From NCBI GenBank assembly GCA_944390745.1, contig CALXQK010000002.1:1-64000 (forward strand): 64,000 nt of DNA, in the 5' to 3' direction. This DNA is from an uncultured Duodenibacillus sp. (lineage in GTDB: Bacteria; Pseudomonadota; Gammaproteobacteria; Burkholderiales; Burkholderiaceae_F). Below are positions 1 to 8,728 of this stretch, piece after piece. A program made the translations under genes and the position numbers. The notes below the pieces were generated by a model. The model made no database searches. It saw only the letters and a list, made by a program, of their open reading frames with translations, and was not told the origin of the DNA. The stretch's first letter is position 1, and the number at the start of each line of letters is the position of its first letter.

Positions 1-102
1 CTGCAGGTTCGGCATGAAACGACGCTTGGTCTTGTTGTTCGCGTGCGAGACTTGATGGCCGACCATCGGCGCCTTGCCGGTGACTTGACACACTCGTGCC
101 AT
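1..102 (-). CDS. rpmB: 50S ribosomal protein L28, partial (3' end outside window)
   Basis: The first 34 residues read [20 protein letters not shown] and then [12 protein letters not shown], which is the canonical L28 N-terminus. L28 is a small protein of the large ribosomal subunit. The ATG is preceded by a GGGAG ribosome binding site 6 bases upstream. The gene runs off the left edge, so neither its end nor the usual rpmG neighbour is visible. A strong promoter lies at 195-223 on the same strand. Confidence 0.95.
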   Translation of the reverse strand, partial: MARVCQVTGKAPMVGHQVSHANNKTKRRFMPNLQ

Positions 103-194
103 CGCTTACTCCCGTAAATAAAAAATAAGTTGATGACGCTTCACGCTTCGGCTTCTGTTGTGGGAGCGTGAGCGCGAAAATCCGAAAGACTAAA

Positions 195-223
195 ATTATA
201 CGACAAAAACAACCCCTTGCCAA
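195..223 (-). promoter_or_regulatory. sigma-70 promoter of rpmB
   Basis: On the minus strand TTGGCA (218-223) and a perfect TATAAT (195-200) are separated by exactly 17 bases. The start point would fall near 188, giving a leader of about 85 bases before rpmB. A strong promoter fits a ribosomal protein gene. Confidence 0.75.
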
Positions 224-424
224 GATTGCGTCCCGGCAAAAGAGTCGACCGATGGAAGCTGTCGCGTGCGTGCATCTTTCGCACGGCTTTGTGTCGCAGG
301 GCGCGTATTGTACTGATTTTTTAGGAAAAAACACAAGGCCGCACCAAGGGCGCCGGCGGCGCCCTGAAGTTCTGGACAAAGGGGGCGGCTGCGGCCCTGT
401 GCTAGATTGCCCTCATATCGCGGC

Positions 425-470
425 AAAGGCCCCGTCCGGGTGATCCGGGTCCGGGCGGCAGGCCTTTTTT
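425..470 (+). terminator. terminator-like hairpin 40 bases upstream of ispH
   Basis: AAAGGCC (425-431) pairs with GGCCTTT (461-467). Inside it CCGTCCGG (432-439) pairs with CCGGGCGG (451-458) through one G-U pair, and a run of T follows. The orientation matches plus-strand transcription, but no plus-strand gene lies upstream in the window. It could end a short transcript or act as an ispH leader attenuator. The rest of the 103-510 interval holds only the rpmB leader and promoter. Confidence 0.5.
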
Positions 471-510
471 CGCGCATTGAGAGTGTGTTGATCAAGGAGA
501 CGTTTTGAGC

Positions 511-1473
511 ATGCATGTTCTTCTTGCACGGCCCCGCGGCTTTTGTGCGGGCGTCACGCGCGCCATCGCCATCGTCGAGCGCGCCATTGAGGTCTTCGGC
601 GCCCCCATCTATGTGCGCCATGAAATCGTGCACAACCGCACGGTGGTTGAGAAGCTGCGCGCACGCGGGGCGATCTTCGTCGACGAGGTGCGCGAGGTCC
701 CCGACGGGGCGACGCTCATCTTTTCGGCCCACGGCGTCTCGCGCGAGGTCGAGCGCGAGGCCAGGAGCCGGCCGCTGCGCATCTTCGACGCGACCTGCCC
801 GCTGGTGACCAAGGTGCACCGCGAGGTGGTGCGCATGCGCGAGGCGGGCAGAACCATCATCATGATCGGTCACGCCGGGCATCCCGAGGTCGAGGGAACG
901 ATGGGGCAGGTTCCCGACGGGATGCTGCTTGTCGACTCGCCCGAGGCGGTTGCCGCGCTGCCGGCGGCGCTTGAGTCGAAGGACCTCTTTTACGTCTCGC
1001 AGACGACGCTTTCGGTCGATGACGCCGGCGGCATCATCGACGCGCTCAAGCGCCGCTTTCCGGACATCGAGGAGCCCAAGAAGAGCGACGTGTGCTACGC
1101 CACGCAAAACCGCCAGGATGCGGTCAAGAAGCTTGCCCGCGCAGTGGATCTGCTGCTTGTGATCGGATCGGTGAGCAGCTCGAACTCCAACCGCCTGCGC
1201 GAGGTGGGCGAGCGCGAGGGCGTGCGGGCGCACCTGATTGACTGCGCGGACAACATTGACGCGGCCTGGTTTGAGGGCGTCTCGCGGGTGGGCATCACGG
1301 CCGGCGCCTCGGCTCCGGAATTTCTGGTTCAGGGGGTGATTGCCTTCCTCGGGCAGAGGTTCGGCGAGGTGGTGATCGAGGAGCTCTCGGGCGCCGACGA
1401 GTCGGTGGCCTTTCCCATGCCCAAGGGGCTCTGGGAGAGCGACCTTGAGGCGGCGCGAAGCCGCACGGCCTGA
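511..1473 (+). CDS. ispH: 4-hydroxy-3-methylbut-2-enyl diphosphate reductase (IspH/LytB)
   Basis: IspH is the last enzyme of the MEP isoprenoid pathway. It reduces HMBPP to IPP and DMAPP with a [4Fe-4S] cluster in the cytoplasm. The three cluster cysteines are in PRGFCAGV (about residue 12), DATCP (about 96) and [11 protein letters not shown] (about 197). Substrate-binding histidines are visible in HEIVHN, FSAHGVS and [11 protein letters not shown], and the SSSNSNRL serine/asparagine segment is intact. The protein has 320 residues, normal for the family. ATG 511 is chosen because it aligns with other IspH proteins and lies 10 bases after AAGGAGA. TTG 505 would add two residues and is possible. 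The next gene starts 38 bases downstream and is probably cotranscribed. Confidence 0.97.
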   Translation: MHVLLARPRGFCAGVTRAIAIVERAIEVFGAPIYVRHEIVHNRTVVEKLRARGAIFVDEVREVPDGATLIFSAHGVSREVEREARSRPLRIFDATCPLVTKVHREVVRMREAGRTIIMIGHAGHPEVEGTMGQVPDGMLLVDSPEAVAALPAALESKDLFYVSQTTLSVDDAGGIIDALKRRFPDIEEPKKSDVCYATQNRQDAVKKLARAVDLLLVIGSVSSSNSNRLREVGEREGVRAHLIDCADNIDAAWFEGVSRVGITAGASAPEFLVQGVIAFLGQRFGEVVIEELSGADESVAFPMPKGLWESDLEAARSRTA

Positions 1474-1511
1474 GGCAGGCCGCAGAAACGCAATCGCAGG
1501 GAGACAGGCAG

Positions 1512-2042
1512 ATGAAAAGCTATCGCGTCCCCGCCCCCTGGGGCGGCATTCGTTTTCTGGAAAAGGACGGCCTGCTCTGGGGCATTGTCCCTGAGCTTGA
1601 GCCTGCGGCCGCGCCCGATGACGCTCCGCAGGCGATCGGCCGCTGGATGGCGCTGGCGCTTGAGCTCCTCGAGGAGCCGCGGCTGCTCGGCGACGATGAG
1701 CGCCGCACGCTTTTCGCCCTGCCGCGCATGCGGGCGCTTTCGGACTTTGCGCGCCGCGTGCTGGCCTTCACGAGCACCGTGCCCCCGGGGCGGATGGTGA
1801 GCTATGCCGAGGCGGCGCAGGCCATCGGGTCTCCTGCCGCCGTGCGCGCCGTGGGCGGGGCGCTTGCCGCCAACCCCTTTCCCATCCTCATCGGATGCCA
1901 CCGCGTGGCGAGCGCCCGGACGCTGGCGCATCTGGACGTTCTCAAGCCCGAGACCCTTGCTCCCGAGGCCTACATGGGAAGCCGCGCACTCTCGGGCGTG
2001 GGGCTGTGGCTGCGGATTGCGGACCTCGACCAGACGCCCTGA
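1512..2042 (+). CDS. divergent methylated-DNA-protein cysteine methyltransferase (MGMT/Ogt family)
   Basis: Family members repair O6-alkylguanine by transferring the alkyl group to a cysteine. The C-terminal DNA-binding domain is recognisable: PPGRMVSYAEAAQAIG, the arginine-finger helix RAVGGALAANP, and the active-site strand ILIGCHRV. The nucleophile cysteine is kept, but the nearly invariant proline before it (PCHRV) is glycine. The usual GGYGxGxxxK segment that follows is also missing and is replaced by an unrelated C-terminus. At 176 residues the length is normal. GGGAGACAGGCAG just before the ATG gives the ribosome binding site. Activity is therefore likely but not assured. The gene follows ispH on the same strand and ends at a strong bidirectional terminator. 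Confidence 0.8.
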   Translation: MKSYRVPAPWGGIRFLEKDGLLWGIVPELEPAAAPDDAPQAIGRWMALALELLEEPRLLGDDERRTLFALPRMRALSDFARRVLAFTSTVPPGRMVSYAEAAQAIGSPAAVRAVGGALAANPFPILIGCHRVASARTLAHLDVLKPETLAPEAYMGSRALSGVGLWLRIADLDQTP

Positions 2043-2055
2043 GAATTCCCGGAGG

Positions 2056-2103
2056 CGCAAAAAAAGGGAGCAGGCTGCACAGGGCGCTGCTCCCTTTTTT
2101 GCG
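2056..2103. terminator. bidirectional rho-independent terminator
   Basis: GGGAGCAG (2066-2073) and CTGCTCCC (2087-2094) form a perfect stem flanked by A7 on the left and T6 on the right. It separates the ispH unit from the convergent gene at 2128-2514. Confidence 0.88.
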
Positions 2104-2127
2104 ATCTGAAATGGACGCGGCAGACGA

Positions 2128-2514
2128 CTACGGCATCTGGATGCGGCCGCCGGGGGCGGGCGGGACGCCGAACCCGGGCGAGCCCGGGGTCACGATCTTG
2201 CTGGCGGCCTCGCGGCGCATCTCCTGCAGACGCTCCACGGTCTTGCGCACGCCTTCCTTGGCGGCGTCGTTGTAGCGGGCGACGGCCTCGGCGAGGCTGT
2301 CAGCCTCGATCTCAAAGGCGATCGGCAGCGCCCCGACCTGCGTCATGATCTGCACCTCGCCCGAGTAGATGGGCTTGCGGGCGGGATCCTTCTCGCCCTC
2401 GGGCGTGATCGGGTTGAGTACGCGAATGGTGCCCACCTTGCGGTCGGTCACCACTTCCTCGGTGTAGAGGTTGGAGGCGTCCATCTGGACGTTCATATCG
2501 TCGAGTTCGGGCAT
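2128..2514 (-). CDS. conserved beta-proteobacterial protein of unknown function
   Basis: This 128-residue soluble protein has no signal peptide and no membrane segment. It has a conserved-looking N-terminal half (MDASNLYTEEVVTDRKVG, then IRVLNPITPEG and IMTQVGALPIAFEIEA), a charged helix (residues about 72-105) and a Gly/Pro-rich tail ending GGRIQMP. I recall similar uncharacterised proteins in Bordetella and Burkholderia relatives, but no function. AGGA lies 5 bases before the ATG. It is followed on the same strand by uspA's terminator region upstream (2585-2620), so it is probably transcribed on its own. Confidence 0.75.
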   Translation of the reverse strand: MPELDDMNVQMDASNLYTEEVVTDRKVGTIRVLNPITPEGEKDPARKPIYSGEVQIMTQVGALPIAFEIEADSLAEAVARYNDAAKEGVRKTVERLQEMRREAASKIVTPGSPGFGVPPAPGGRIQMP

Positions 2515-2584
2515 GTCAGTCCTATTGTTGATGCTGTGTCAGAAAATCAGGCCGCGCGCACAAGCCTGTGACTAGAAAATGAGG

Positions 2585-2620
2585 GCGGCCGGAGGCTTTT
2601 TCAAGTCCCGGCCGCAAAAA
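2585..2620 (-). terminator. probable terminator of the uspA gene
   Basis: GCGGCCGG (2585-2592) and CCGGCCGC (2608-2615) form a perfect 8-base stem just after the uspA stop on the minus strand. The downstream minus-strand sequence is only moderately T-rich, so efficiency is uncertain. Confidence 0.5.
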
Positions 2621-2648
2621 AGTCTTGATGCGACGCTGCGCACGCGCT

Positions 2649-3083
2649 CTAGCGGTAGACCATCACGGGAATCTTTGAGTGCGTGAGCACCTTCTGGGTT
2701 TCGCTGCCGAGCAGCACGGCGGCAATTCCCTTGCGGCCGTGGCTGGCCATGAAGACGCAGTCGCAGTCGTACTGCGTGCTCGCCTCCATGATGGCCTCGG
2801 CGGGTGAGAACGACTTCACGGCCACGGTCTGCACCGGAACATGCGCCTCGTCAAAGATCGTGCGGGCCTCTGCAAGCCGCTCCTCGGCGATGCCGCGCAT
2901 TCTCTCATCGTAGTCGTCGATCGACTCCGGGCGGTACTCCGAAAGCGAGGTGTAGCTGTAGGGCTCGATCACGGTGATGAGCACCACCGAGGCGCCCAGG
3001 GGCTTGGCAAAGCGCGCGGCTCCCTTGACGGCCGCAATGGAGAGTTCGGAGCCGTCGGTGGGCACCAGAATGCGTTTGTACAT
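2649..3083 (-). CDS. universal stress protein, UspA family
   Basis: A single UspA domain of 144 residues, starting MYKRILVPTDGSELS, which is the typical first strand and nucleotide loop. The C-terminal ATP-binding signature appears as SHGRKGIAAVLLGSET, keeping the G-9X-GS part, while the first glycine of the classical G2XG9XGS motif is alanine as in many proteobacterial members. Such proteins are cytoplasmic dimers linked to starvation and stress survival. GGAG lies 11 bases before the ATG. The gene is monocistronic or follows tcdA (97 bases apart, same strand). Confidence 0.92.
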   Translation of the reverse strand: MYKRILVPTDGSELSIAAVKGAARFAKPLGASVVLITVIEPYSYTSLSEYRPESIDDYDERMRGIAEERLAEARTIFDEAHVPVQTVAVKSFSPAEAIMEASTQYDCDCVFMASHGRKGIAAVLLGSETQKVLTHSKIPVMVYR

Positions 3084-3179
3084 GGCTGAAGATTCTCCAG
3101 GTAAAGAGGTTGGTGCTCTGATTGTAACCGCAAAGGGCGATGCGCGATCAACGGGCGCGGGCGCCGCCGGCGGGCGTCC

Positions 3180-3938
3180 TCACCGGGTCCAGCCGAGGAT
3201 GGCGGCGATCGCCTCGGCGGCCAGACGCATCCCCATGCTCGCCGTGACCACCACCGCGGTTCCAAAGCCGGCGCCGGCGGCGGCGCCCGAGTCCGCGGCG
3301 CAGCCGCGCGCCGCCTCGGTGCTGTAGACCGCGCGAATCCCGAAGGGCCGGGACTGCCCGGCCCGCTCCGAGCCCCGGGGAAAGCCGTGGTGCTTGCGCA
3401 GGCTTGCGCGCACCTTGCTCAAAAGCGCGTCGTTGGCAGCGCGCGCCAGGTCGCCGGCGGTGATCAGCGCGGGGTCCACGCGCCCGCCGGCGCCGCCGCT
3501 GGTGATGATCGTGCGGCCCTGCGCGTGCGCCCAGGCCAGAAGCGCGGTCTTGGCCGAAAGGCTGTCGATGGCGTCGACGATGACGTCCCCGGCGCCCACG
3601 AGCCGCTCGAAGTTTTCCTCGCTCACGAACTCGGTGCGGGCGCAGACCTGCGCGTTCGGATTGATGTCGCGCACGCGCTGCGCGAGGACCTCGGCCTTGG
3701 GCAGGCCGATCGTGCTTGAAAGCGCCGGCAGCTGCCGGTTGACGTTGCTTTCGGCCACGCAGTCGCCGTCGATGAGGGTGAGCTGTCCGATGCCGGTGCG
3801 CGCGAGCGCCTCGACGCACCAGCTGCCCACGCCCCCCAGGCCGACCACGCAGATGCGGGCGCCGGAGAGCGCTTCCTGGGCGGGGCCGCCGTACAGGCGG
3901 CTGATGCCGCCGAAGCGCCGGGTGTCGGTGGAGTTCAT
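3180..3938 (-). CDS. tcdA: tRNA threonylcarbamoyladenosine dehydratase (TcdA/CsdL)
   Basis: TcdA cyclises t6A37 of tRNA to ct6A using ATP. The E1-like Rossmann fold shows GLGGVGSWCVEALARTG at about residues 34-50, the NRQLPALSSTIGLPKAEV segment characteristic of TcdA, and the DAIDSLSAKTALL and SGGAGGRVDPALI strands. At 252 residues it matches the family (about 268). ATG 3938 is preferred because GGGGGA lies 7 bases upstream; a TTG at 3953 would add five residues. Sequence FGIRAVYSTE near residue 200 also matches family members. No sufur-carrier partner is encoded nearby. Confidence 0.92.
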   Translation of the reverse strand: MNSTDTRRFGGISRLYGGPAQEALSGARICVVGLGGVGSWCVEALARTGIGQLTLIDGDCVAESNVNRQLPALSSTIGLPKAEVLAQRVRDINPNAQVCARTEFVSEENFERLVGAGDVIVDAIDSLSAKTALLAWAHAQGRTIITSGGAGGRVDPALITAGDLARAANDALLSKVRASLRKHHGFPRGSERAGQSRPFGIRAVYSTEAARGCAADSGAAAGAGFGTAVVVTASMGMRLAAEAIAAILGWTR

Positions 3939-3979
3939 GAGTGAATCCCCCAAAAAAAGGAGAGGCAGAGGGTGAGGCA

Positions 3980-4012
3980 GGCGCCGGCCGTCCTCTGAAG
4001 GCGGCCGGCGCC
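3980..4012. terminator. perfect GC-rich hairpin between the RND pump and tcdA
   Basis: GGCGCCGGCCG (3980-3990) and CGGCCGGCGCC (4002-4012) form an 11-base perfect stem with an 11-base loop. It lies downstream of the minus-strand RND gene. There is no T tract, so it may be a rho-dependent end or an RNA-stabilising structure. Confidence 0.5.
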
Positions 4013-4046
4013 GGAGTCAGAAAGCCCGCCCTGCGGGCGAGGCAGG

Positions 4047-7000
4047 CTACTTGTGCTTCTTGCCGCGGGCAAGCCAGGTGAAGAACACCGGCACGAAGAT
4101 GGTCGCGATGAACGTTGCGGCGATCATGCCGCCGAAGACGCCCGTACCCATCGAGTGACGCGCCTGCGCGCCCGCGCCCGTGGCAAACACAAGCGGCATG
4201 ACGCCCAGCACGAAGGCCAGGGAGGTCATCAGAATCGGGCGCAGTCGCAGGTGCGCGGCCTCAAGGGCGGCGTCAAAGGGATTGAGCCCCTCCTGCATCT
4301 TCTGCACGGCGAACTCCACGATCAGAATGGCGTTCTTGGCCGTCAGGCCGATCAGCACCAGAAGGCCGATCTGAAAGTAGATGTCGTTGGGCGCCGAGCG
4401 AATCCAGAGGCTCACCAGGGCGCCGAGAACGGCAAACGGGACGGCGAGCATGACGGCGATCGGCAGCGACCAGCGCTCATAGAGCGCGGCCAGAATGAGA
4501 AAGACGATCAGCAGGCCGAACCCGAAGGCCGTGGCCGAGGACGAGCCGATGCGCTTTTCGTGCCAGGCCTGTCCGGTCCATTCGATGGCGTAGCCCTCGG
4601 GCAGCACCTGCTCGGCCGTTTCCTCGACTATGCGGATGGCGTCGCCCGAGCTCACGCCCTGCACGGCCGCGCCCATGAACTGCGAGGCCATGTAGCCGTT
4701 CATGCGGGCGAGACTGTCGGCGCCCGTGGTGCGCTCGACGGTCAGAAGCGATCCGAGCGAGACCATCTCGCCCGTGCGCGAGGAGCGCACCCAGCACTTT
4801 CCAAAGGACTCGGGCGTCATGCGGTAGTCCTTGTCGGCCTGCATGATCACGCGGTAGATGCGTCCGTTGCGGGTGAAGTCGTTGATGTAGGTGCCGGCAA
4901 AGAAGGCCGTGAGGCTGTCGTAGACGTCGCTGGAGGTGACGCCGAGCTGCATGGCCTTCACCTCGTCGAGGCTCACGTGCAGAATGGGCGACTCCGCGCG
5001 CAGGAACGTGCGCAGGCTCGTGAGCTCGGGGCGCTGGCTCAGGGCCTCCATGAAGTCGTTTGTGACCTGCTGGAGCATCTCAATGTTGTCGTTGCCGCGC
5101 GCCTGGATATAGCCCGTAAAGCCGCTTGCCGAGCCAAGGCCGCGGATCGGGGCGGGCATGTTCGTCACCGAGACCGAGTCCGCGCTGCGGTTGCCGATCT
5201 CCTGCAGCATGCGGCGGACCTCAAAGGCGGTTTCCTTGCGCTTGTCCCAGTCGTCGAGACGCAGCACGAACGTGGCCGCGTTGGGACGCACGTCGCTGCC
5301 CTGCGTGTCAAAGCCCGTCATCACGAGCACGCTCACCAGGCCCGGAATCTCCTTTTGAATCTCCTTGCGGACCTTTTCGGTTTCGGCCTCGGTGCGGTTG
5401 AAGGACGACCCCTCGGGCAGCGTCATGCTCATGCGCACGATGCCTTGGTCCTCGCTCGGCACGAAGCTCGTGGGCGTGATCTGGATGAGGTACCAGCAGC
5501 CGGCCACCACGGCGGCCAGAATGATGGCCGAGACATAGCGAAACCGCAGCGCGAGCTTCACAAGCTGCAGATAGCCGAAGGTAAAGCGCGACAGCCCCGC
5601 GTTGAAGGCATTGAAGAAGCGGTTGGTCGAGGGCTTTTCGTTTTTAAGCAGAATCGTGCACAGCGCCGGCGTGAGCGTGAGCGCCACAAAGCCGGAGATG
5701 GCCACCGACACGGCCACGGTGACGGCAAACTGCCGGTAGAGCTCGCCCGCGATGCCGCCCAGGAACGCCACCGGGATGAACACGGCCGAGAGCACGAGCA
5801 CGATGGCCACCAGGGCGCCCGCCACCTCCTTCATGGCCTTGACCGCAGCGTCAAAGGCCGACAGGTGCTCGTAGCGCATCAGGCGCTCGACGTTTTCGAG
5901 CACCACGATGGCGTCGTCGACCACGATGCCGATGGCCAGCGTCAGGGCAAAGAGCGTGAGCGTGTTGAGCGAGAAGTCCAGCAGCCAGAGGCCCGCCAAC
6001 GTGCCGATGAGCGAGACGGGCACGGCAAGCATCGGAATGAGGGTCGTGCGCCAGTTCTGCAGGAAGAGGAACACCACGACGAGCACGAGCAGACCGGCCT
6101 CAAGCAGCGTCTGCAGCACCTCGTGCAGCGAGGCCTCCACGAAGATCGTCGTGTCGTCGGTGATTTCATGCGTCACCTTGTCCTTGGGATAGTCGGCCGC
6201 GACCCGGTCGAGCTCGGCCTTGACCGCCTCGGCGGCGGCCACGGCGTTGGCGCCGGTCTGCAGATAGACGCCGAGCGTGATCGAGGGCTTGCCGTTGAAG
6301 ACGTTGACCGTCTCGTAGCTGCGCTTGCCGACCTCTACGTCGGCGACGTCGCGCAGACGCACGATCGAGCCGTTTTCATCGGCGCGCAGCACGATGGCGC
6401 CGAACTCCTCGGGCGTGAGCAGCTGTCCCGGGGTCTTCGTCGTGTAGAAGAGCTGCTGCTCGTCGACAACCGGAGCGCCGCCGATCTGTCCGGCGCCGCG
6501 CTCGGTGTTCTTGTCCTCCACCGCGCTCTCAATGTCCTGGGTCGTCACGCCGAGCTTGCCCATGCGCATCGGATCCATCCAGATGCGCATGGCGCTCTGC
6601 ACGTTGCCGAAGACGGTCACATCGGCGATGCCGGGCAGTCGCTTGAGGTAGTCGACAACGTTCAGGAGGGCGTAGTCGGCAAGCTCCGTGGGCGAGTACG
6701 AGCCGTCGGGCGAGGTGTAGGCCACCATCATGAGCACTTCCTCGGAGCGCTTTCTGACGTTGACGCCGTTCTGGCGCACCGGCTCGGGCAGGCGGCGCTC
6801 GGCGGTGCGCACGCGGTTGTTGATCTCGAGCATGGCGTAGTTGGGATCGGTGCCCACATCAAAGACGCACTGGATGCGCACCTCGCCGTTGGCTCGAATG
6901 GAGGTGGTGTAGTAGATGAGGCCCTCAATGCCCGAGAGCTGGTCCTCGATCGGGGCGGCCACCGTGCGCGCCAGCGTCTGGGCGTTGGCGCCCTCATAGT

Positions 7001-7145
7001 CCGTGGAGATGGTGACCGTCGGCGGCGTGATGTTCGGGTACTGCGAAAGCGGCAGCACGCGCATGGCCACAAAGCCCGCCAGAACAATCAGAATCGAGAG
7101 GACGGTGGCAAAAATCGGCCGCTTGATGCAAAAGCTGCTCAGCAT
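4047..7145 (-). CDS. RND multidrug efflux transporter, HAE1 family (AcrB/MexB type)
   Basis: This 1032-residue inner-membrane protein pumps hydrophobic and amphiphilic compounds out by proton antiport. It starts with the usual FCIKRPIFATVLSILIVLAG helix. The proton-relay pair is visible in GIVVDDAIVVLENVER (TM4, about residue 405) and the partner lysine in GLTAKNAILIVEFA (TM10). Two large periplasmic loops separate the two sets of helices, as in AcrB. GGGGA precedes the ATG by 8 bases. The adaptor gene ends 18 bases upstream, so the two form an operon. No TolC-like outer-membrane gene or TetR regulator is adjacent, so the channel must be encoded elsewhere. Confidence 0.96.
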   Translation of the reverse strand: MLSSFCIKRPIFATVLSILIVLAGFVAMRVLPLSQYPNITPPTVTISTDYEGANAQTLARTVAAPIEDQLSGIEGLIYYTTSIRANGEVRIQCVFDVGTDPNYAMLEINNRVRTAERRLPEPVRQNGVNVRKRSEEVLMMVAYTSPDGSYSPTELADYALLNVVDYLKRLPGIADVTVFGNVQSAMRIWMDPMRMGKLGVTTQDIESAVEDKNTERGAGQIGGAPVVDEQQLFYTTKTPGQLLTPEEFGAIVLRADENGSIVRLRDVADVEVGKRSYETVNVFNGKPSITLGVYLQTGANAVAAAEAVKAELDRVAADYPKDKVTHEITDDTTIFVEASLHEVLQTLLEAGLLVLVVVFLFLQNWRTTLIPMLAVPVSLIGTLAGLWLLDFSLNTLTLFALTLAIGIVVDDAIVVLENVERLMRYEHLSAFDAAVKAMKEVAGALVAIVLVLSAVFIPVAFLGGIAGELYRQFAVTVAVSVAISGFVALTLTPALCTILLKNEKPSTNRFFNAFNAGLSRFTFGYLQLVKLALRFRYVSAIILAAVVAGCWYLIQITPTSFVPSEDQGIVRMSMTLPEGSSFNRTEAETEKVRKEIQKEIPGLVSVLVMTGFDTQGSDVRPNAATFVLRLDDWDKRKETAFEVRRMLQEIGNRSADSVSVTNMPAPIRGLGSASGFTGYIQARGNDNIEMLQQVTNDFMEALSQRPELTSLRTFLRAESPILHVSLDEVKAMQLGVTSSDVYDSLTAFFAGTYINDFTRNGRIYRVIMQADKDYRMTPESFGKCWVRSSRTGEMVSLGSLLTVERTTGADSLARMNGYMASQFMGAAVQGVSSGDAIRIVEETAEQVLPEGYAIEWTGQAWHEKRIGSSSATAFGFGLLIVFLILAALYERWSLPIAVMLAVPFAVLGALVSLWIRSAPNDIYFQIGLLVLIGLTAKNAILIVEFAVQKMQEGLNPFDAALEAAHLRLRPILMTSLAFVLGVMPLVFATGAGAQARHSMGTGVFGGMIAATFIATIFVPVFFTWLARGKKHK

Positions 7146-7163
7146 GGATGCGTCCCCTTATGG

Positions 7164-8294
7164 TCAGGAGCCCTGGGCCGGGGATGCGCCGGCGGCGCCC
7201 GCCGCAGCCGCATCGGCGGGCAGTCCCTCGCGCACGGCGGCTCCGTCGCGCAGACGCTGGATCTGGTTGACGATCACCTTGTCGCCGGCCTTGAGGCCCT
7301 CGAGCACGACCCAGTCGCGCTCGACCCAGTTGCCGAGGATGACCTCGACGGCGCGCGCCTTGTTGTTGTCAAGCACGTAGACGAGATAGGTGCCGTCGGC
7401 CTTCTGCAGCACGGCGCTCTGCGGCACGCGGCAGACATTGTCCATGGTGCGCGTCTGCAGCTGCACGTGCACGTACTGGCCCGGCCGCAGGCCGCTTGTC
7501 TCGGGCAGCGTCGCGCGCAGGTTGAGCGTGGCGCTCGTGCTGTCGAGGATGGGCGAGACGTAGTCAAGGCGCGCCTCGATCATGTCGGCCTCGTTGAGGC
7601 GGATGCGCACCGCATTGTCGGTGGTGATGACGGCGTTTTTGATGTCGTTTTCAGAAACCGAGAACGTCACGCGCAGCTTCTCGGGCTGGGTGATGGTTGC
7701 AAGCAGCGTCTCGGTGGCCGACACCAGGGCGCCCGTGTTCACGAGGGCGCGGCTCACGATGCCGTCGCTGGGCGCATTGACGCGCGTGCGCTCGAGCTCA
7801 ATGGCGGCATTGCGCTCTGCGGCCTGCGCCGTGGCGAGCTGGCCGCGGGTGATGTGCACGGCGCTCAGCGCATCGTCATAGTCCTTCTTGCTGCCGGCGC
7901 GCGCGTCCCAGAGCTTTTTGTAGCGCTGCGCCTCGCGCTGCTGCTGCGCGAGCTGCGCGCTGACCTCGCGCACGGTGCCGCGGGCCTGGTCAAGGGCGGC
8001 GCGATACGGGGCCGGATCAATCTGAAAAAGCGAGTCTCCGGCCTTGACGCGATCGCCCTCGCGGTAGTTGATTTTCTCCAGAATGCCCGAGACCTGGGCG
8101 CGGACCTCGGCCTGCTGCAGGCCTTCGGTCAGACCGAGGGTCTCGACCCAGATGCCCTCGGGCGCGGGCTTCATGGTGACGGTCATCACCGGAATCGGAG
8201 CGCGGGCGGCGACCTTGGCATCCTTTTGTCCGCAGCCGGCCAGAATGAGGCTGCAGGCCACGAGGATCAGGGAGGATTTCAATACTGCGTGCAT
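7164..8294 (-). CDS. RND efflux periplasmic adaptor lipoprotein (AcrA/MexA type)
   Basis: The membrane fusion protein links the RND pump to an outer-membrane channel. The N-terminus MHAVLKSSLILVACSLILAG followed by CGQKD is a lipoprotein signal with an LAGC lipobox, so the mature protein is lipid-anchored in the inner membrane facing the periplasm. A lipoyl half-motif (EVRAQVSGILEKINYREGD), an alpha-helical hairpin (about residues 95-160), the second lipoyl half (RTRVNAPSDGIVSRALVNTG) and a beta-barrel domain follow in order. ATG 8294 is chosen because it begins the signal peptide directly; a TTG 18 bases upstream is possible. The length of 376 residues is normal. Confidence 0.95.
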   Translation of the reverse strand: MHAVLKSSLILVACSLILAGCGQKDAKVAARAPIPVMTVTMKPAPEGIWVETLGLTEGLQQAEVRAQVSGILEKINYREGDRVKAGDSLFQIDPAPYRAALDQARGTVREVSAQLAQQQREAQRYKKLWDARAGSKKDYDDALSAVHITRGQLATAQAAERNAAIELERTRVNAPSDGIVSRALVNTGALVSATETLLATITQPEKLRVTFSVSENDIKNAVITTDNAVRIRLNEADMIEARLDYVSPILDSTSATLNLRATLPETSGLRPGQYVHVQLQTRTMDNVCRVPQSAVLQKADGTYLVYVLDNNKARAVEVILGNWVERDWVVLEGLKAGDKVIVNQIQRLRDGAAVREGLPADAAAAGAAGASPAQGS

Positions 8295-8728
8295 ATCTTG
8301 ACTGAGGCGCAAAAAGCAATGGGATCACAGGCGCCGCGCGCCGCCCGCCCCCGCAGGGCGGACCGCCGCGGCTGCCGCGCCTCCTCCGCAAAGGGGGAAG
8401 GACGGCGCATCTGTGCGCATGTAAAAAGTCCGCTCCTTGCGGGCGGACTGCGGATTCACGGATGTGGAGCTCTTCTTGTCGCTCCGAGGATGATCAGGCG
8501 TCGAGGATCCGCGCTGACAGCCCGGGGAATGGAACTGCGTGTGTTGTCGTCGTGCTCCCGAAGACCGCGGCGGGCCCCGGCAGCGTACTGTATTCGTACA
8601 AGTTTAGCCCATGGGGTCTGCCGGGTCGACGCGGGCGCAATGCGGATTTTCCCAGCCGGCGCGTAAAGTTTCGTTAAGACCGAAGCCGGTCCGCGGGCGG
8701 CCCTGAGGCGCCCGCGGGCCGGCAGCGG
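8295..8728. other. gene-free interval with hairpins upstream of the efflux operon
   Basis: I find no credible coding region in these 434 bases. An imperfect long hairpin joins 8686-8700 with 8709-8722 just after the peptidase gene and may be its terminator. A smaller stem AGTCCGC/GCGGACT lies near 8428-8451. The AT-richer patch 8585-8610 contains GTAC-N7-GTAC, a possible control site for the efflux operon, which should start in this interval. No clear -35/-10 pair was found. Confidence 0.4.

Noticed and set aside
4053-8666. 1537-codon open frame on the plus strand opposite the RND pump genes
   Set aside because: It is His/Gly/Arg-rich without any known domain and exactly antisense to two certain genes; high GC third positions leave this frame open by chance.
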